A stretch of 64,000 nt of DNA from contig JYIP02000002.1 in NCBI GenBank assembly GCA_001051155.2, positions 1,929,583 to 1,993,582 of the forward strand, in the 5' to 3' direction. Below the pieces are notes generated by a model that searched no databases, was not told where the DNA came from, and was given only the letters and a program-made list of their open reading frames with translations. The translations under genes and the position numbers were made by a program. This document shows, one piece after another, positions 1 to 11,023 of the stretch. The stretch comes from Chrysoporthe austroafricana. Its lineage: Eukaryota; Ascomycota; Sordariomycetes; Diaporthales; Cryphonectriaceae. Position 1 is the first letter of the stretch, and each line of letters starts with the position of its first letter.

Positions 1-1387
1 GACAATCGCTTAGCTCGTTGAGGTCCGTGTTCTTGGAGCAGACGCCGAAGCGGCCATTCCGTTGAACCGCGTTAGGGCCGCCCTTCTCTGGAAGAAGGTT
101 GAGGTCAGTGAAGAGATGGAGCGCAGCATTGACGAAGTACACCGTCATGGAAACGCCATCCATCTTGACGCTCTCCTGATATTCGTGCTCATAGTATTTC
201 ACCTTCTTGAAGAGGTTTGGGCAATCCTCAACGCGCGTGATGTCGGTCTTCTTGAAAAGGCGCGTTGGGACCGCACCGAGTTTGGTGTGCTCCAGCTGTT
301 TATTCTCGAGCTTGTGCTCTTCCCACTTTCTGATGCCAAGCTTATCGGCCCAGTTCTCGTTCCGGTACATCGATGAAATGATCCAGTCGATCATAGTATC
401 GCTGGGCTTTTCTTTCTCGGGGCTCAGCCGCAGCACCTCTCTGGTCGGTTCGATCGTGCTGTAAACTTCAGCGAACTTATCGACAGAGTAGGCATAGCCT
501 TGCGTTACTATCTTGGAGTTGCCGCTGCCGAACTTTCTGGTCTTGACCCTGTGACCCAGCTTGCCGTCAATCATTGTCAGTGGAGAAAATCTTCCAAAGC
601 GGTCATCGGAGGCGGGGATGAAGGCGTCTATCTCCAAATACAGGACGAGCTCGCCTTCCTTGAAGGTACCGCGGGGAATTAGACAGGTCCACCCGTCCAC
701 CTCCGCGAACATCAGCCAGCGGCCCTCGATTCTGGTCTCGTGGATCTTCTTGATGCGCCGCAGGCTCGCCAGGCGGAGAGTGTCGGTGGACTCAGTGGTC
801 CCTGCCTGGGCAGAGACCTGATTCGTCGACTGATCGGGTTGGGTCTGTGTCGCCACTACCTGTTGGAAAGAGGTGACCTTGGTGGAGATGGAGTGCTTGA
901 TTCCGCTAGAGCAAACTGTCTCTGGAATGGTGGGCGAAGCGTAATTGTTACTATGTCTAATCAAGTCAAAGCTATGGTCGAGCAACAGAAAGTTCATGGT
1001 AGCGGTGTGGTGGCTCTTCTCAGTTTTTTGAAATATCTTAGTCGTCAATGCTGCTCTCTTTGAAGTGTGAGATTGGGAGTCGAGCTCAGGGCTGACCTGA
1101 GTGCCAATAGCACCAGCGGGGCATGCTGTATACTTGCCGCTGTACTTGGTCGGGTCGAGGCTGGGGTCCAACTTCGGTAAGCCTATCGCACTGATGTGGA
1201 GATGCTTCTCAGCTAGATGAGGTGTCTCAATTGCTAATTCTGTAGTGTGGAGTTCGGGCTTGGGCTCTGAATTATTCTGGATGCCAATCGGTTTGGCGGG
1301 GTGTCCCGTTGAACAATAGCTCCTACTCCTGTACTTGGTCGGGTCGAAGGTGAAGTTCAACATCTCAAAGGTGGCGAGAGGAGCCAT
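1..1387 (-). CDS. RNA ligase, DRB0094/Rnl5 type, partial at left edge
   Basis: This is an ATP-dependent RNA ligase or nucleotidyltransferase expected to seal RNA ends. The frame is open from ATG 1387 down to base 1 (462 codons) with no intron needed, and a stop lies in frame upstream of that ATG. Residues about 204-290 match the N-terminal OB-like domain of this family (LASLRRI, AEVDGWTCLIPRGTF, GELVLYLEIDAF, GHRVKTRKFGSG). The nucleotidyltransferase domain follows, with the motif I lysine in VKMDG (Lys408) and a motif III-like FGVCSKN. Motifs IIIa to V lie beyond the window. Residues 1-200 are a Ser/Thr/Pro-rich extension not typical of bacterial members, containing two DPTKY units. Family membership is firm. 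The biological role, such as RNA repair, is inferred only from the family. Confidence 0.85.
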   Translation of the reverse strand, partial: MAPLATFEMLNFTFDPTKYRSRSYCSTGHPAKPIGIQNNSEPKPELHTTELAIETPHLAEKHLHISAIGLPKLDPSLDPTKYSGKYTACPAGAIGTQVSPELDSQSHTSKRAALTTKIFQKTEKSHHTATMNFLLLDHSFDLIRHSNNYASPTIPETVCSSGIKHSISTKVTSFQQVVATQTQPDQSTNQVSAQAGTTESTDTLRLASLRRIKKIHETRIEGRWLMFAEVDGWTCLIPRGTFKEGELVLYLEIDAFIPASDDRFGRFSPLTMIDGKLGHRVKTRKFGSGNSKIVTQGYAYSVDKFAEVYSTIEPTREVLRLSPEKEKPSDTMIDWIISSMYRNENWADKLGIRKWEEHKLENKQLEHTKLGAVPTRLFKKTDITRVEDCPNLFKKVKYYEHEYQESVKMDGVSMTVYFVNAALHLFTDLNLLPEKGGPNAVQRNGRFGVCSKNTDLNELSDC

Positions 1388-3659
1388 TTTTAAAGCAGAG
1401 TGCCCCGAGGCTTTGGATATAAGTTTGCTCTATGAATGACTTGTATGAGCCTAGTTCTCTGCGTAAATGGTGCAACGTGAAGACGATAAGAGTTTCAACA
1501 ACGGGAAATGCTACTTTGGACTTACTTGAGAAATAGCAAAAGCCGATTTGGCTTCCCAATAGAGGATATGACGATGCACTGAGAGGACAAGCCTGATTGC
1601 CACCGCTCATATGTCAGTCCAAGCACTTGTTAAGGAGTCAAATTGCTATACGATGTCAGGTGAGATATGTACCAGTTTCTGCAAGGAGAGTCGAAGGGTT
1701 CAAGACCGTTAGAAAGGGAACCGACTGCGAGGTCCGTGACACTTCTGGTCTTTTGGCTGCGAGAAGCCGTTTGATAGCCAGAAGGTCTCCCAAAAGTCTA
1801 CGAAGTGTGCTCTTATGTCCTGTCGAAGTCGTTTGTCACTTTCGATATGGCCGATTGTTAGTATGAATGGTCGGAGCTTGAAAAGAAATTCTCAGAATCA
1901 AATACAGTGGAACGGGGTCTCTGTTGAGGGTGGAGATGATGTAATTGGAAGGTTGGGAGAGGGGGGGGGAGAAGTTCACACTTACAGCAAATTTTGAAAG
2001 AACGCAAGAAAGTAGAAAGAATGGCTGTGGGAAAAATAAGGCTTCGTTGTGGAAGCTAGAGAACCCTTTGAAGAGAAGGTACTGTTGAAATGATGGGAGA
2101 AGTTGGGCCACGCAAGAAGTTATAGAAGCCTCGGGAGTAGCTGAAGAGTGGACAGAAAGTTGAGTATAGAAGTTAGAGGTAAAACAAGGCAGGACGATGC
2201 AGGAATCAGGAGTTTTGCAGTATGACAGTGACGGGACTCAGTCTCACCTGCTGAAGAGCAGTCCAGACAATTTGAAGAAGTGAGCACTTCGATCAAGTCT
2301 GAAGGCAGGCGCAGTTATGACCGATTGTCAAAGAAGTTTGTGATCAAGGAGCTTCGCTCTGATGGGTGTAGATGGCCCTGTCTGTTGCAAATGACATTCA
2401 CTGGAGATTGGTCAAGCTGTATCTAAGATGGTGACGTTCCTTTGACATCAAAGGTTATGGGAGGTGGGCTGATATTTTTGGGAAACACCCAAGTCCGAAA
2501 TAAGATCTGTTGAGGATCGAAGCGGGAAGAGATGAGAAGGCTGGAATTTGAACAGATTCCAAGGAGCAAGCCACAGAGGAGAGGGGGGGTTGTTCTCTTC
2601 GATGCTTTTGCTGTATCAGAGACGCTCTTCAAAGGTCTTCAGCAAGACTTGGCCAAGTGAAAAACAAGAATTTCGATGGGTTGAAGAAGATTGGCAATAT
2701 TGATGGACTCGTAGACATCAATCCTTTTACATACCTTGCGAACAACTTTATCTGGCCAGTGCCTGGGCCTGACGTTTGCTAGTAGCTAAGTAACCTTGCG
2801 ATACAGGGTATGGGACCTCGAAAGGAAGTAGCAACAGGGTGTGAGCCTGATATCTCCACAGGGGTTATGCAGCCCGACCAGGACTGGGACGAAAGATTTT
2901 GTTTGGGGGGGGGGGGATAAAGTCCGTTGGAGGCCCAGAAGTGTAGAAGGTAAACACCTTCTATAGTTTAACGATGTGCTGCTTAGCTGCTTTGTTGATA
3001 AGAAGGGAGAAGGTTTTATGTAGTTCTTGAGCGCTTTTATTCATTTGGGTACTAGACCAACTCACCGGGTCCCATTTGAGAACATCAAGTGCTCATGATT
3101 GCGTGACCCGAATCTGGGTATTATCACTTTAAGTCCGTCATATAACAATAGACTGACACTAGCATCAGCCCTGCAATCAAATCTCGACAGCCAGATCTCC
3201 TTGTCAGTCATATTTTTCCAAAACGTTCCGATGCACTTACGCCTAGCGACATCGAGACTCCTGAAGCACCGAAACAGATCCACTTCACTGTCGGAGGGCA
3301 ATTTGAAGGAGACGAGAGCGGGAGCACGGATCTGTCCACCGCAATGCATCTGCGTTCTCGGAAGTGTTTCCACAACACACAGCCAGGCATGTTAATAATT
3401 GGCTATGCAGGGTCGGGAAGAAATTTCAGCAGACAGGGAGACTGAATGATACAGGTTTACAGAAGCTATCTAGGTAGGCATTTCACGGTATAAAGATGCT
3501 GAGTACTTGAATAATTACATGGTGGTTGCGGTACGTGTGCGTGCCGAGGAACCCGCCCATCACTCGACGCTGTGTAATTGTCCGACTAAGCGCCTATACC
3601 AAGATGGTTCATCATTCATCAAACTGTATGAGATGAAAATTCGCAATGTATTGAACCAA
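1388..3659. other. intergenic region, no confident gene
   Basis: This 2.3 kb lies between the start of the RNA ligase gene and the 3' end of the carbonic anhydrase gene, both on the minus strand, so its left part should hold the ligase promoter. It contains a run of about a dozen G near 2906-2917. A plus-strand open frame at about 3152-3444 reads like protein (for example IHFTVGGQFEGDESGST) but resembles no family I recognise and lacks a convincing start. No tRNA-like B box was found. Confidence 0.5.
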
Positions 3660-4547
3660 TCACTCATTAATCCTGTGCATCCAAACCATCTGTTCCGGTC
3701 GAGACGAGTACGAGCTTGCACTCAGAATTCTCTGCATTTGCTCGTTGCTGATATACATGAACTGTCTCGCCACAAACCAGCGGATTCCCTCGTCACAGGG
3801 AGGGCTTGTCCGACTTCCTTCGTATGTCCAGAATTCTCTGAAGTTAGACGCTGCATATATGGCGTCGCTAAGATTCATGGACACTTCAACATGGGCGTCT
3901 GGGTCACTGGTATTGTACCTCATGAGCTCCTCCGGGAACTGGTCGACGAATGTGTTGTTTTCATTGCCTGGCTCCATGAGGATGCCCAGAATCGCTCTGT
4001 CGGCCCCGTTGGCGTCTTGATGTACCAAATGAAGCTCAGCATGTGCTCGCATTCCGTTTACAGTATGATCAGCTGGCGTATGTATGTGCCAACCAGCCAA
4101 GTGTACGGTCTCGGTGTCGAAACTCAAGGTCGGTGCTCTCGTCGACTGATTCCACGCATATTTCACGTCGAAAGCTGGGCCTGTCTATACGGTCAACACG
4201 ATCTGGCTCTGATGTCCGCTGTGACGGTTTAGCCTACCGAAACGCTAGTTCTTGAATCTACCAGAGATCTCGTCGGAATAGTCCATGGTCGGGATGTGTC
4301 TTTGGGACAGGCCGTTGTAAAGACTGAGGGAAATGGGTGATTGCTGTGTTCCGTTCCGACAATGTCGCCAAGCAGGGTTATCTCCCCAATCTAATGCTTC
4401 GCCATAAGTCCAATTGTCAAAATCCGGTTGTGTGCCACCCAGGTCGGGTCGTCCACTTTTCTCGCCGGAGTAAATATTATGTCTTGCACAAGCAAGTGTG
4501 CAGGATATGAAAAGAGGTGCTCCATGGAAGAGACGGTTGAAAGCCAT
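3660..4547 (-). CDS. secreted alpha-carbonic anhydrase, possibly disrupted
   Basis: A eukaryotic-type alpha-carbonic anhydrase (reversible CO2 hydration, zinc enzyme). ATG 4547 opens a signal peptide (hydrophobic residues 8-21), so the product should be secreted. Zinc ligands are visible in WHIHTPADH (His127, His129) and AELHLVH (His146). Cys63 and the Cys of TSPPC form the usual disulfide pair, and FWTYEGSRTSPPC is the substrate-site region. Exon 1 is 4547-4262, the intron 4261-4181 and exon 2 4180-3660, giving 268 residues. This model uses donor GTAGAT. A second donor, GTAGGC at 4237, would give the family-like length around SGRFKN but leaves an in-frame TAG (4245-4247) where the family has Trp. 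The gene is therefore either spliced at the upstream donor, at the cost of eight codons, or is a recent pseudogene. Confidence 0.85.
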
Positions 4548-5622
4548 TGCAGAAATGTAATAGGTCGATGCGGCATATGAGGATGTAGGTGGAGTCGAGA
4601 CTTTCAAGGTTGAAAGAGGAATTTGAGTCGAGTTGGGATTCGAACAACAAATACAACTGGGAATTAAATTTGGCCAACTTTGGTCATTCATTCAAGGGCT
4701 GACGGGACGTGCTTGCCATCTTCGTGGAATTGCACAGTCTTGAGAAAGCTCGAGCCGTCGCAGAATAGTGAGTGAGCTACCTTGTCAAATTGGAAGAAGA
4801 CGATATGAGAAAGAATATAGATATCGTCTCTATCTTGTGTGTCCATAGTGGGTGTCTCATCCTTTGAATATACAGCTCCGATGTTGCACAGGTACTTCAT
4901 CATACTGGGGGACAGACAGGCAAGATATAAAGTTTCAGCTCACGCCTGCTTTGATTCACTCAGTCTGAGCTTCGCCATGCCTGTGGTGCGTCTCGTATGG
5001 TCCTCAGTGACACTAATTAAGCTTCTTAATATGACTAATACATACCATTATATCGTTATAAGTGTTAGTTAAAAGACCTGTCAATATGATGATCACGAAT
5101 AAGACATTCAGGACCCATGAACGTCCCTGATTAGGACAGACAGGGGCTGGTCGGTGTTAGATGATTGGGCGGGCCTACGCAATTCAGGCCTATTTTACAT
5201 GTTGCTCTTCGACACTGTAGATCCCTTCAATATTCTTTTCCACAGCAAGAACCAGTATGCACCCAACTATTCCATATCTGACCATAATTTTGTGTGCATT
5301 GCAGGTTGTCTTGAGTGCTGTTGAGTCCCTATCTGGCACGCCATCCACGCTGGAATCGAGCTGCATAGGGCATGATAAGGGTTGGTGACCTAGGGGCTTG
5401 GGGCGCCGTACTGCCATCCAACCATGTTGGGGCCCTGCAAATTACCCCTCACCCTACGCTCCAGGGCTCTCAAGCTGCCAATCATTTTTTTTTTTTTTAC
5501 TTTGTCCGGCGGCAACAAGCTCCCATTTCAATTTTCGAAGCTACAATCGTATCAACTGCTATTCACCTTTCACTAACAAACCTCAATGAAAACGTAATCA
5601 GTTTCTCAACCCACTAATTACA
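4548..5622. promoter_or_regulatory. divergent promoter region, carbonic anhydrase / TFIIIC subunit
   Basis: About 1.1 kb separates two divergently transcribed genes and must hold both promoters. An AT-rich block lies at about 5010-5080. A T-run at 5486-5498 precedes a CT-rich leader before the plus-strand ATG at 5623. No coding frame of note was seen. Confidence 0.45.
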
Positions 5623-8006
5623 ATGCGCACACGAAAAGCAAACAAGTCCAAGCGCTTTAGCTACAAGGAGGCATACGATCTGGACTCTGATGAGAGCGAA
5701 GAGGGCAGCGAGGACGCCGAGGCCCAAGAGGCAGACGAAGATGTCGACTTTCAGGAGCCAGAGCCTGATGAGGAAGGCCAGGATGCGAGCGACGAAGATG
5801 GAGATGGTGAGGGTGCGATTAATGACGAAGTTGCGGAACAGGAGTTGTCGGGGGACGCGAAGGACGACGAGCTGATGGACGTCGAGTCTGAGGGCGAAGG
5901 CGATGATGATGAGGCGGACGCCCGGCCTAAGAGGGCGGCACGAGTGAGGGGCAGGCTGAGACGGAAGCTGCTCAAACGAAGCGCCATCCACGCTATCCCT
6001 TCGTACCCGACAGATCTGCGTTATTCGCGCGTCTACGATGGTCCTCTCAAGCGGGAGGCGCGAGGTGTCAAGCTGCTCGAAGTTCTCTATGGGCCGGATC
6101 CTGGTCACATCAAGGTCGCTAGAGGCATGTTGAAGAAGTGGTTCGATCATCAGGTCTTGCCGAATCGAGGTCCTGGTGAGGGCGGCGTGATGCAGAGCCC
6201 ATGGCTGGCGGAGGATTATGAGGAGAAACAGAGGAAGTGGTGCAGGTCGTGGTATGACAGGTACAGGGCCGCGAAGGGCGACCTGCAGCGGCTACGGAAA
6301 ATCAGGCCGGATCACATCGACATTTTCAAGCCTCCGATGACCGAACTGGTGTGTTTGGTGGGGCCTTTCAGCAACCAGAAACAAATACGCACACGGTACG
6401 GGGTTGCTCACTGCATTTCAGAGAACGGCGAGCTCTGGCAGGCGGCCGAGACTTCGTCAGGAGAACCCACGCCACCACCTAAAGGCTGGCTGCTCGACAC
6501 AGGCGGCATTCCTCTCGCGGTGGGCTGGGCTCCCCTGATAGGGCACAAGGAGCAATTCCTTGCGGTGTCTACGATACCTTTTTCAGACCAGGATACCAAG
6601 GACGCAGACTCGCCCGAGGACGACCCCGAGGAGCAAAACAAGGGCAGTGTGCAGATTTGGTCCATCCCTTGCAATAGAGAAGATGATAGCGACGCTCGTC
6701 TTGTTCATTCCCTTTCATTTGATTGGGGTCGGCCCAAGCGATTGCAGTGGTGCCCCGTTCCTCCACCGGATGACTCGAAGATAGGCCTACTCGCCATCCT
6801 TTGCGCCGACGGGCAGGTTCGGGTTGTCGAGGTGTCAAAACCCACCCTCGGTCCAGGGAACTACGGTAAGCAGACTACCAATCGCATTGACATAGCTGAT
6901 GCTTCAAACTAACGTCTTCCCTTCCTCCAGACTGGGTCACCTCCCCCGTCGCTACTCTCGGCATCACAGATGAGTACGCCGTGCATGCTACCTGCCTGAC
7001 GTGGGTCAATACCAATCGTCTCTGCCTTGGTCACGCCGACGGTTCGATCACCCTATGGTCCATCTACCCACAGCAATTCCTCACCCGCCGCGCTGCGCAC
7101 ATCAGCCAAATCCTCGATATCTCAAGCGGCTTCCCGTCACACCCCTACCACATCGCTACCATCCCGGTCGGAGGGTGTCCCACCCTCACAGATCTTAATC
7201 TCCCTAGCGCCGAGACGACGTACATACCACTCCCGAGCTGCGCCAACTTCCAGCCGAACCTCCTCGACTGGAATGACCACCTGCAAGGCTACTTCGGCAT
7301 TTACCCCAGTGCGTCGCCGCACAACACAATCATCGGGTACACGCACGTGCGCCACTTCGTGCAGAGCCGCACGCTGATGGCGACGCCGAGCCTGCCGATG
7401 TGCCTGGCGAGCGGCAGGACGCACCCCTTTACCTTGGTCGGCTGTGCAGATGGAGGCCTCTGGGCGTTCAACCCGCTGCGCGTGCTGATCAAGGAGCGCG
7501 GCGACGAGGTGCACAAGCTCAAGGTCCTTCAGCACGAGTTTCGGCCGGCCCCCAAGATCCCCACAGCCGCCGTCGCCTCACAGGACATCCGCGGCGCGGT
7601 GCGCATCCTGCAGGGCTTCCGCCCGGAGTTCAACAGCAATCTGCGCTCGGAACTGATGAGAGAGGTCAATAGGAAGAAGGACGCGCCCGGGAAGGCGAAG
7701 AAGCCGAAAGGTAAGAGCCACAGGAGGAAGGTGCCGGCCCAGGAGGAGGGCGACGACGAGGAAGGGGAGAACGGGCTCAGGGTTGACGAGGAGTTGGCGC
7801 TGGCCAGGGAGATGGAGAAGACCAAGACAGTGGTGCATGAGGCGCGAACGAGAATCACAGTGGCGGCGTGGAATCCGAATGTCGAGTACGGCTGGTGGGC
7901 GGCTGCCGCAATGGGGAGCGGACTGGTCAAGATCATGGATCTGGGTCTCGATGGGTGGAGGCTTCAGGAAGAACCAAAGAGCTCGGTGGCGGTTGGTGTG
8001 TCTTAA
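5623..8006 (+). CDS. TFIIIC subunit (Tfc6/Sfc6-like WD40 protein)
   Basis: A predicted subunit of the RNA polymerase III factor TFIIIC, the GTF3C2/Tfc6 group that binds tRNA-gene internal promoters as a WD40 protein. Exon 1 is 5623-6865, the intron 6866-6930 (branch CTAAC) and exon 2 6931-8006, giving 772 residues. Residues about 20-110 are strongly acidic, followed by a basic patch (RPKRAARVRGRLRRK). WD40-like blades follow, with segments such as SFDWGRPKRLQWCP, LAILCADGQVRVVEV, LCLGHADGSITLWSI and AWNPNVEYGW. A Lys/Glu-rich low-complexity insert lies near residues 660-720. The acidic N-terminus with a divergent propeller matches fungal Tfc6-like proteins. Another nuclear WD40 protein cannot be excluded. 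Confidence 0.72.
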
Positions 8007-8188
8007 TGCTGACCGTCCACGGTTGAAGGATCCACGGGATAGCCAGAGCTGCACAGGTCGAGTAGAGGAATAATGCGAGATGACATTGATACCCAAGAGA
8101 ACGTAAAGTCATCAGTATCATTTAGTGTATACAGGTCTCTATGGTGTTCCATCTAGCCTTCTATGCCTATTTCAAATATTGAGACAGT

Positions 8189-9288
8189 CTAACAACGCGC
8201 GCCGAGGGCGCCGTGATGGAAATCAAACGCCTGGATCATGCCATATAGATGGGACGCAGCGGCAAACAAGATCAGAACATGAAAGATCTGGTGCGAGCTG
8301 CCCCAGATGTCGAATGTCTTGGGGAACATTCTCTCTGGCCAGCGTATCTATAAGAACGTTAGGGACCTGGTCGGTCTGGCCGCGTGGCCGGGGCACACTC
8401 CCGTTGACTTACAGCGTAGAGTAGCGCGCCCGAGATGTATAGCGCGCCCTGCAGCAGAACCCAGCTGAGCCCCATCCGCTCATCGAGCTCTCTGAAGCCG
8501 TAGGTCTTGAGGCCGTGAATGACGGGCACGACACCAGAAATACCCAACCCGACGAACATGAGGGCGCGGTACGGTCTCCAGGCTGGTGTTCGGAAGTGCT
8601 CAAACCATGAGACTACTAGACAGCTCAGTCCCAGGGTGAAGATCTGAATCACAATGTCAGCATCAGACCATCACTTCTCATTGCTGAAAAGACCCACCCC
8701 GGACAGATACACCTCCATCAACTCCGGGAAGCAGTAGAATCCATAGTAGAGCGCAGGCACATAGCTTCCCACGATTAAAAACACGATCCCGCTGTAGTCC
8801 AGTTTGTTCCCCCACTTGGCCACCTCCGGGCTGTGGTTACATAGAGCATGGAAGGTTGCGCTCATACCTAGGCAGGCAAACGCCCCCGCGAAGAAACAGC
8901 CGAAAACCAAGACATCCGTAGCGGTGGCGGTTGAGTACCGCGGCGCGATGATGGCCTCAAACAGGTACAGAGCGGTCAGGCCTAGAGCGGTGAAAAGGAA
9001 GGACCCGAGAAGGTGTGTCCAGATGTTCACAGACTCGTTATGCAAGCTGAAGAGTGACTGCAGGGAGCGCCGGTAGCTGTTGCTCGTCGGGCGGTAGCCT
9101 GTGTGGATGAAGGCGTTGTCGCGCCGCCAGTCGGGGAGGTCGTCCCACGCCAAGAGCAGAGCGGACTCGATCTTCCCCTCGACAGCCTTGACAGTGTCGA
9201 GAAGGCCGACGGAAGTCTGGCTGTGCGATGGCGAGGGTGAGGAGCCGCGGCGCCTGCGGAGGTTTGGCTGGGTGTCGTCAACGGCCAT
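8189..9288 (-). CDS. PAQR / hemolysin-III family receptor (Izh, adiponectin receptor type)
   Basis: A seven-helix membrane protein of the PAQR family, linked in yeast (Izh proteins) to zinc and lipid homeostasis. Exon 1 is 9288-8698, intron 8697-8644, exon 2 8643-8413, intron 8412-8348 and exon 3 8347-8189, giving 326 residues. Hallmarks of the zinc site are visible: SATFHALCNH (His147), NKLDYSG (Asp164) and SSHQIFH (His293, His297). The soluble N-terminal 80 residues include the family-typical WRRDNAFIHTGYRP and SLHNESVNIWTH. Introns are 54 and 65 nt with GTGGGT and GTAAGT donors. It ends 183 bases from the TFIIIC gene in a tail-to-tail arrangement. Confidence 0.93.
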
Positions 9289-10071
9289 GGCAGTAGGCAG
9301 TGAGCATTGAATACCCCTCCGCCGAATCTCGTCCTAATTTCAAAAGTAGCCTGACTGGATTAGAAAATCAGGTTCTGGGCTCATGGCATCCCGACCATCT
9401 TATCTACGCAGTGGGAAGGCGATGGGAGGGTTTGTTGGGATTTCCACATCGGAATCTCATGTCGACCGCACCATCCGAGGTCAACAATACTAAGAGGTCG
9501 CTCAGCACGGCTCAGTAGCACCGAGTTGGCACTGTGCCTGCAGCCGCCTCAACGCTTAGAGGCGCAGTACGTCCGTCTGCTCAGGTCAGTGCATAGCTAC
9601 AGTTTCTGACACTGTATGGGCCAGGATCGTCAGACCCTGCGTCTTGATATATCTGCGGCATTCAGTACAGAATATTTGGATGTCCTCCTCTCCGCGCGGT
9701 CATGAATAGATCATGCGGCAGCAAATAGAGGGTATAGTATGCCCAATAATGCACAGCGAAGTCATGCCTTGCTAACTCAGGAGTTTTTCATGGCAGTCCA
9801 ACGAGGTTTAGACTCAAGATCTTAAGTTCACGGTCCCCTCTACACTTCAGCCAGGTGATACGGCCTCATGCCTCTGAGATTGTTCATTGCCTTGTTGATT
9901 GTCTTATCCAGGTCTCAGATCACCCGTCCTGCCTCGAAAGCGAAAATCAATGTGCCCAGCGCCTTGCTCCTTGTCAATCTGCCCGATGGTCTACTCCTCG
10001 CGGATGTGCCTCGCTCTCGACCCCGAGCCACGGAACCGCCTAGTCGACGCCGATGTCATGGCGTTGTCCGT
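9289..10071. other. intergenic region upstream of the PAQR gene
   Basis: About 780 bases lie between the PAQR start and the TMA7 stop, both on the minus strand. It should contain the PAQR promoter and the TMA7 3' UTR. I see no gene or RNA in it. Confidence 0.4.
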
Positions 10072-10427
10072 TTATTTCTTGCCGCTCTTCTTGATTCCCT
10101 GACCGCCGGTGTTGAGGGGCCCCTTGCCACCTGCTTTGGCGGCCAGCTCCTTTCGCGCCTTCTCCTCTGTGGTAGGCATAGATTAGCCGTTGTGCTCAAG
10201 ACGCAGTGGGGTCGGCGGTCGGCGGTCGGCGGTCGGGCAAGGCGAGACGTACCAGCCCTCTTCTTCTCGAGGAAAGCCTTGTCCTCATCGTCGAGGTCCT
10301 TGTTCTGCTTCTTCGGCGCCTTGAGGGGCTTGGCCTTGCCACCTGTGTGTCCTGGTTATCAGCACAAGCCCTACGATCGGATGGCCGAGGCGGCACTGAA
10401 CGGACCTTGCCTGTCAGCGCCACCCAT
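10072..10427 (-). CDS. TMA7: translation machinery-associated protein 7
   Basis: A small, highly basic protein associated with ribosomes. It is encoded in three short exons: 10427-10406, 10342-10253 and 10166-10072, with introns of 63 and 86 nt, giving 68 residues. The sequence runs MGGADRQ, then GGKAKPLKAPKKQNKD, a LDDEDKAFLEKKR helix, and the conserved tail GGKGPLNTGG...KKSGKK, diagnostic of TMA7 from yeast to human. Length matches the family (about 64 residues). Intron phases agree at both joins and intron 2 carries a GCTAATC branch site. The gene is easy to miss because no single exon exceeds 32 codons. Confidence 0.95.
10210..10237. repeat. heptamer tandem repeat inside TMA7 intron 2
   Basis: Four tandem heptamers lie inside the intron: GGTCGGC at 10210, 10217 and 10224, then GGTCGGG at 10231. 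They sit close to the 5' splice site on the gene strand and account for much of the 86-nt intron. Confidence 0.9.
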
Positions 10428-11023
10428 TGTGATCGATGGTCTGTGTCGGGCCGGGTTCTTCGCGTGGCTGAATAGGGTTGGGAGGAAGACGGGCAGTGTT
10501 TTGCGGTGAGGAGACTGATTCTGAAAGGAAGAAAAGCGTCCTGGGGCCTAGAATCCCATGTCCTTTCACCTGCCAGAGAAACATGGCCCCACTTCAACTT
10601 CCAAGTCCGTCCCGGGACCAGGGGGCGCTTGCTTATCGATAAGTGCTGAGTCAGATGCCAGAATCGGCGCCAGTCGACGAGCGAGCTCGACGCCGCGGAC
10701 GGACGACCATGACGGACGTAGTCTACTTCCTGGCGCGCAATCACTGCTTCGGTTTCCTCTACCTCTCTGCAGGTTATCATCGCCATCGCCATCATTTCAT
10801 CGACCGCTTCATCCAGACCGGGACCGCCTTCGTTCAAGAACGAGCCAGGGACAACCTGCTCCGGACCATGTCCTGAGTCTACGAAGAGTTGACAGGATTG
10901 ATCCGGTTGGCCTCTATTTCTCCTGCTTGCTACTGGGAATATCACTCAAGTTTGACTGACGCGTCCGTCTTCTTTTGCAAAAGCTAGAGGATCATCCTCG
11001 TCTGCTCTACGACACCCGACATC
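10428..11023. promoter_or_regulatory. divergent promoter region, TMA7 / prp4
   Basis: The 596 bases between the divergent starts of TMA7 and prp4 should hold both promoters. A pyrimidine-rich stretch with TTTGCAAAAG lies at about 10960-10985, just before the prp4 leader. No gene is seen. Confidence 0.45.

Noticed and set aside
1690..1715. GGGTTCAAGACC resembling a tRNA T-arm
   Set aside because: Only four of five stem pairs form and no A box or acceptor stem lies upstream.
4622..4645. GTTCGAATCC-like word (minus strand) resembling a tRNA B box
   Set aside because: The flanking bases do not form a five-pair T-stem, and no D-arm or acceptor stem is found at the right distance.
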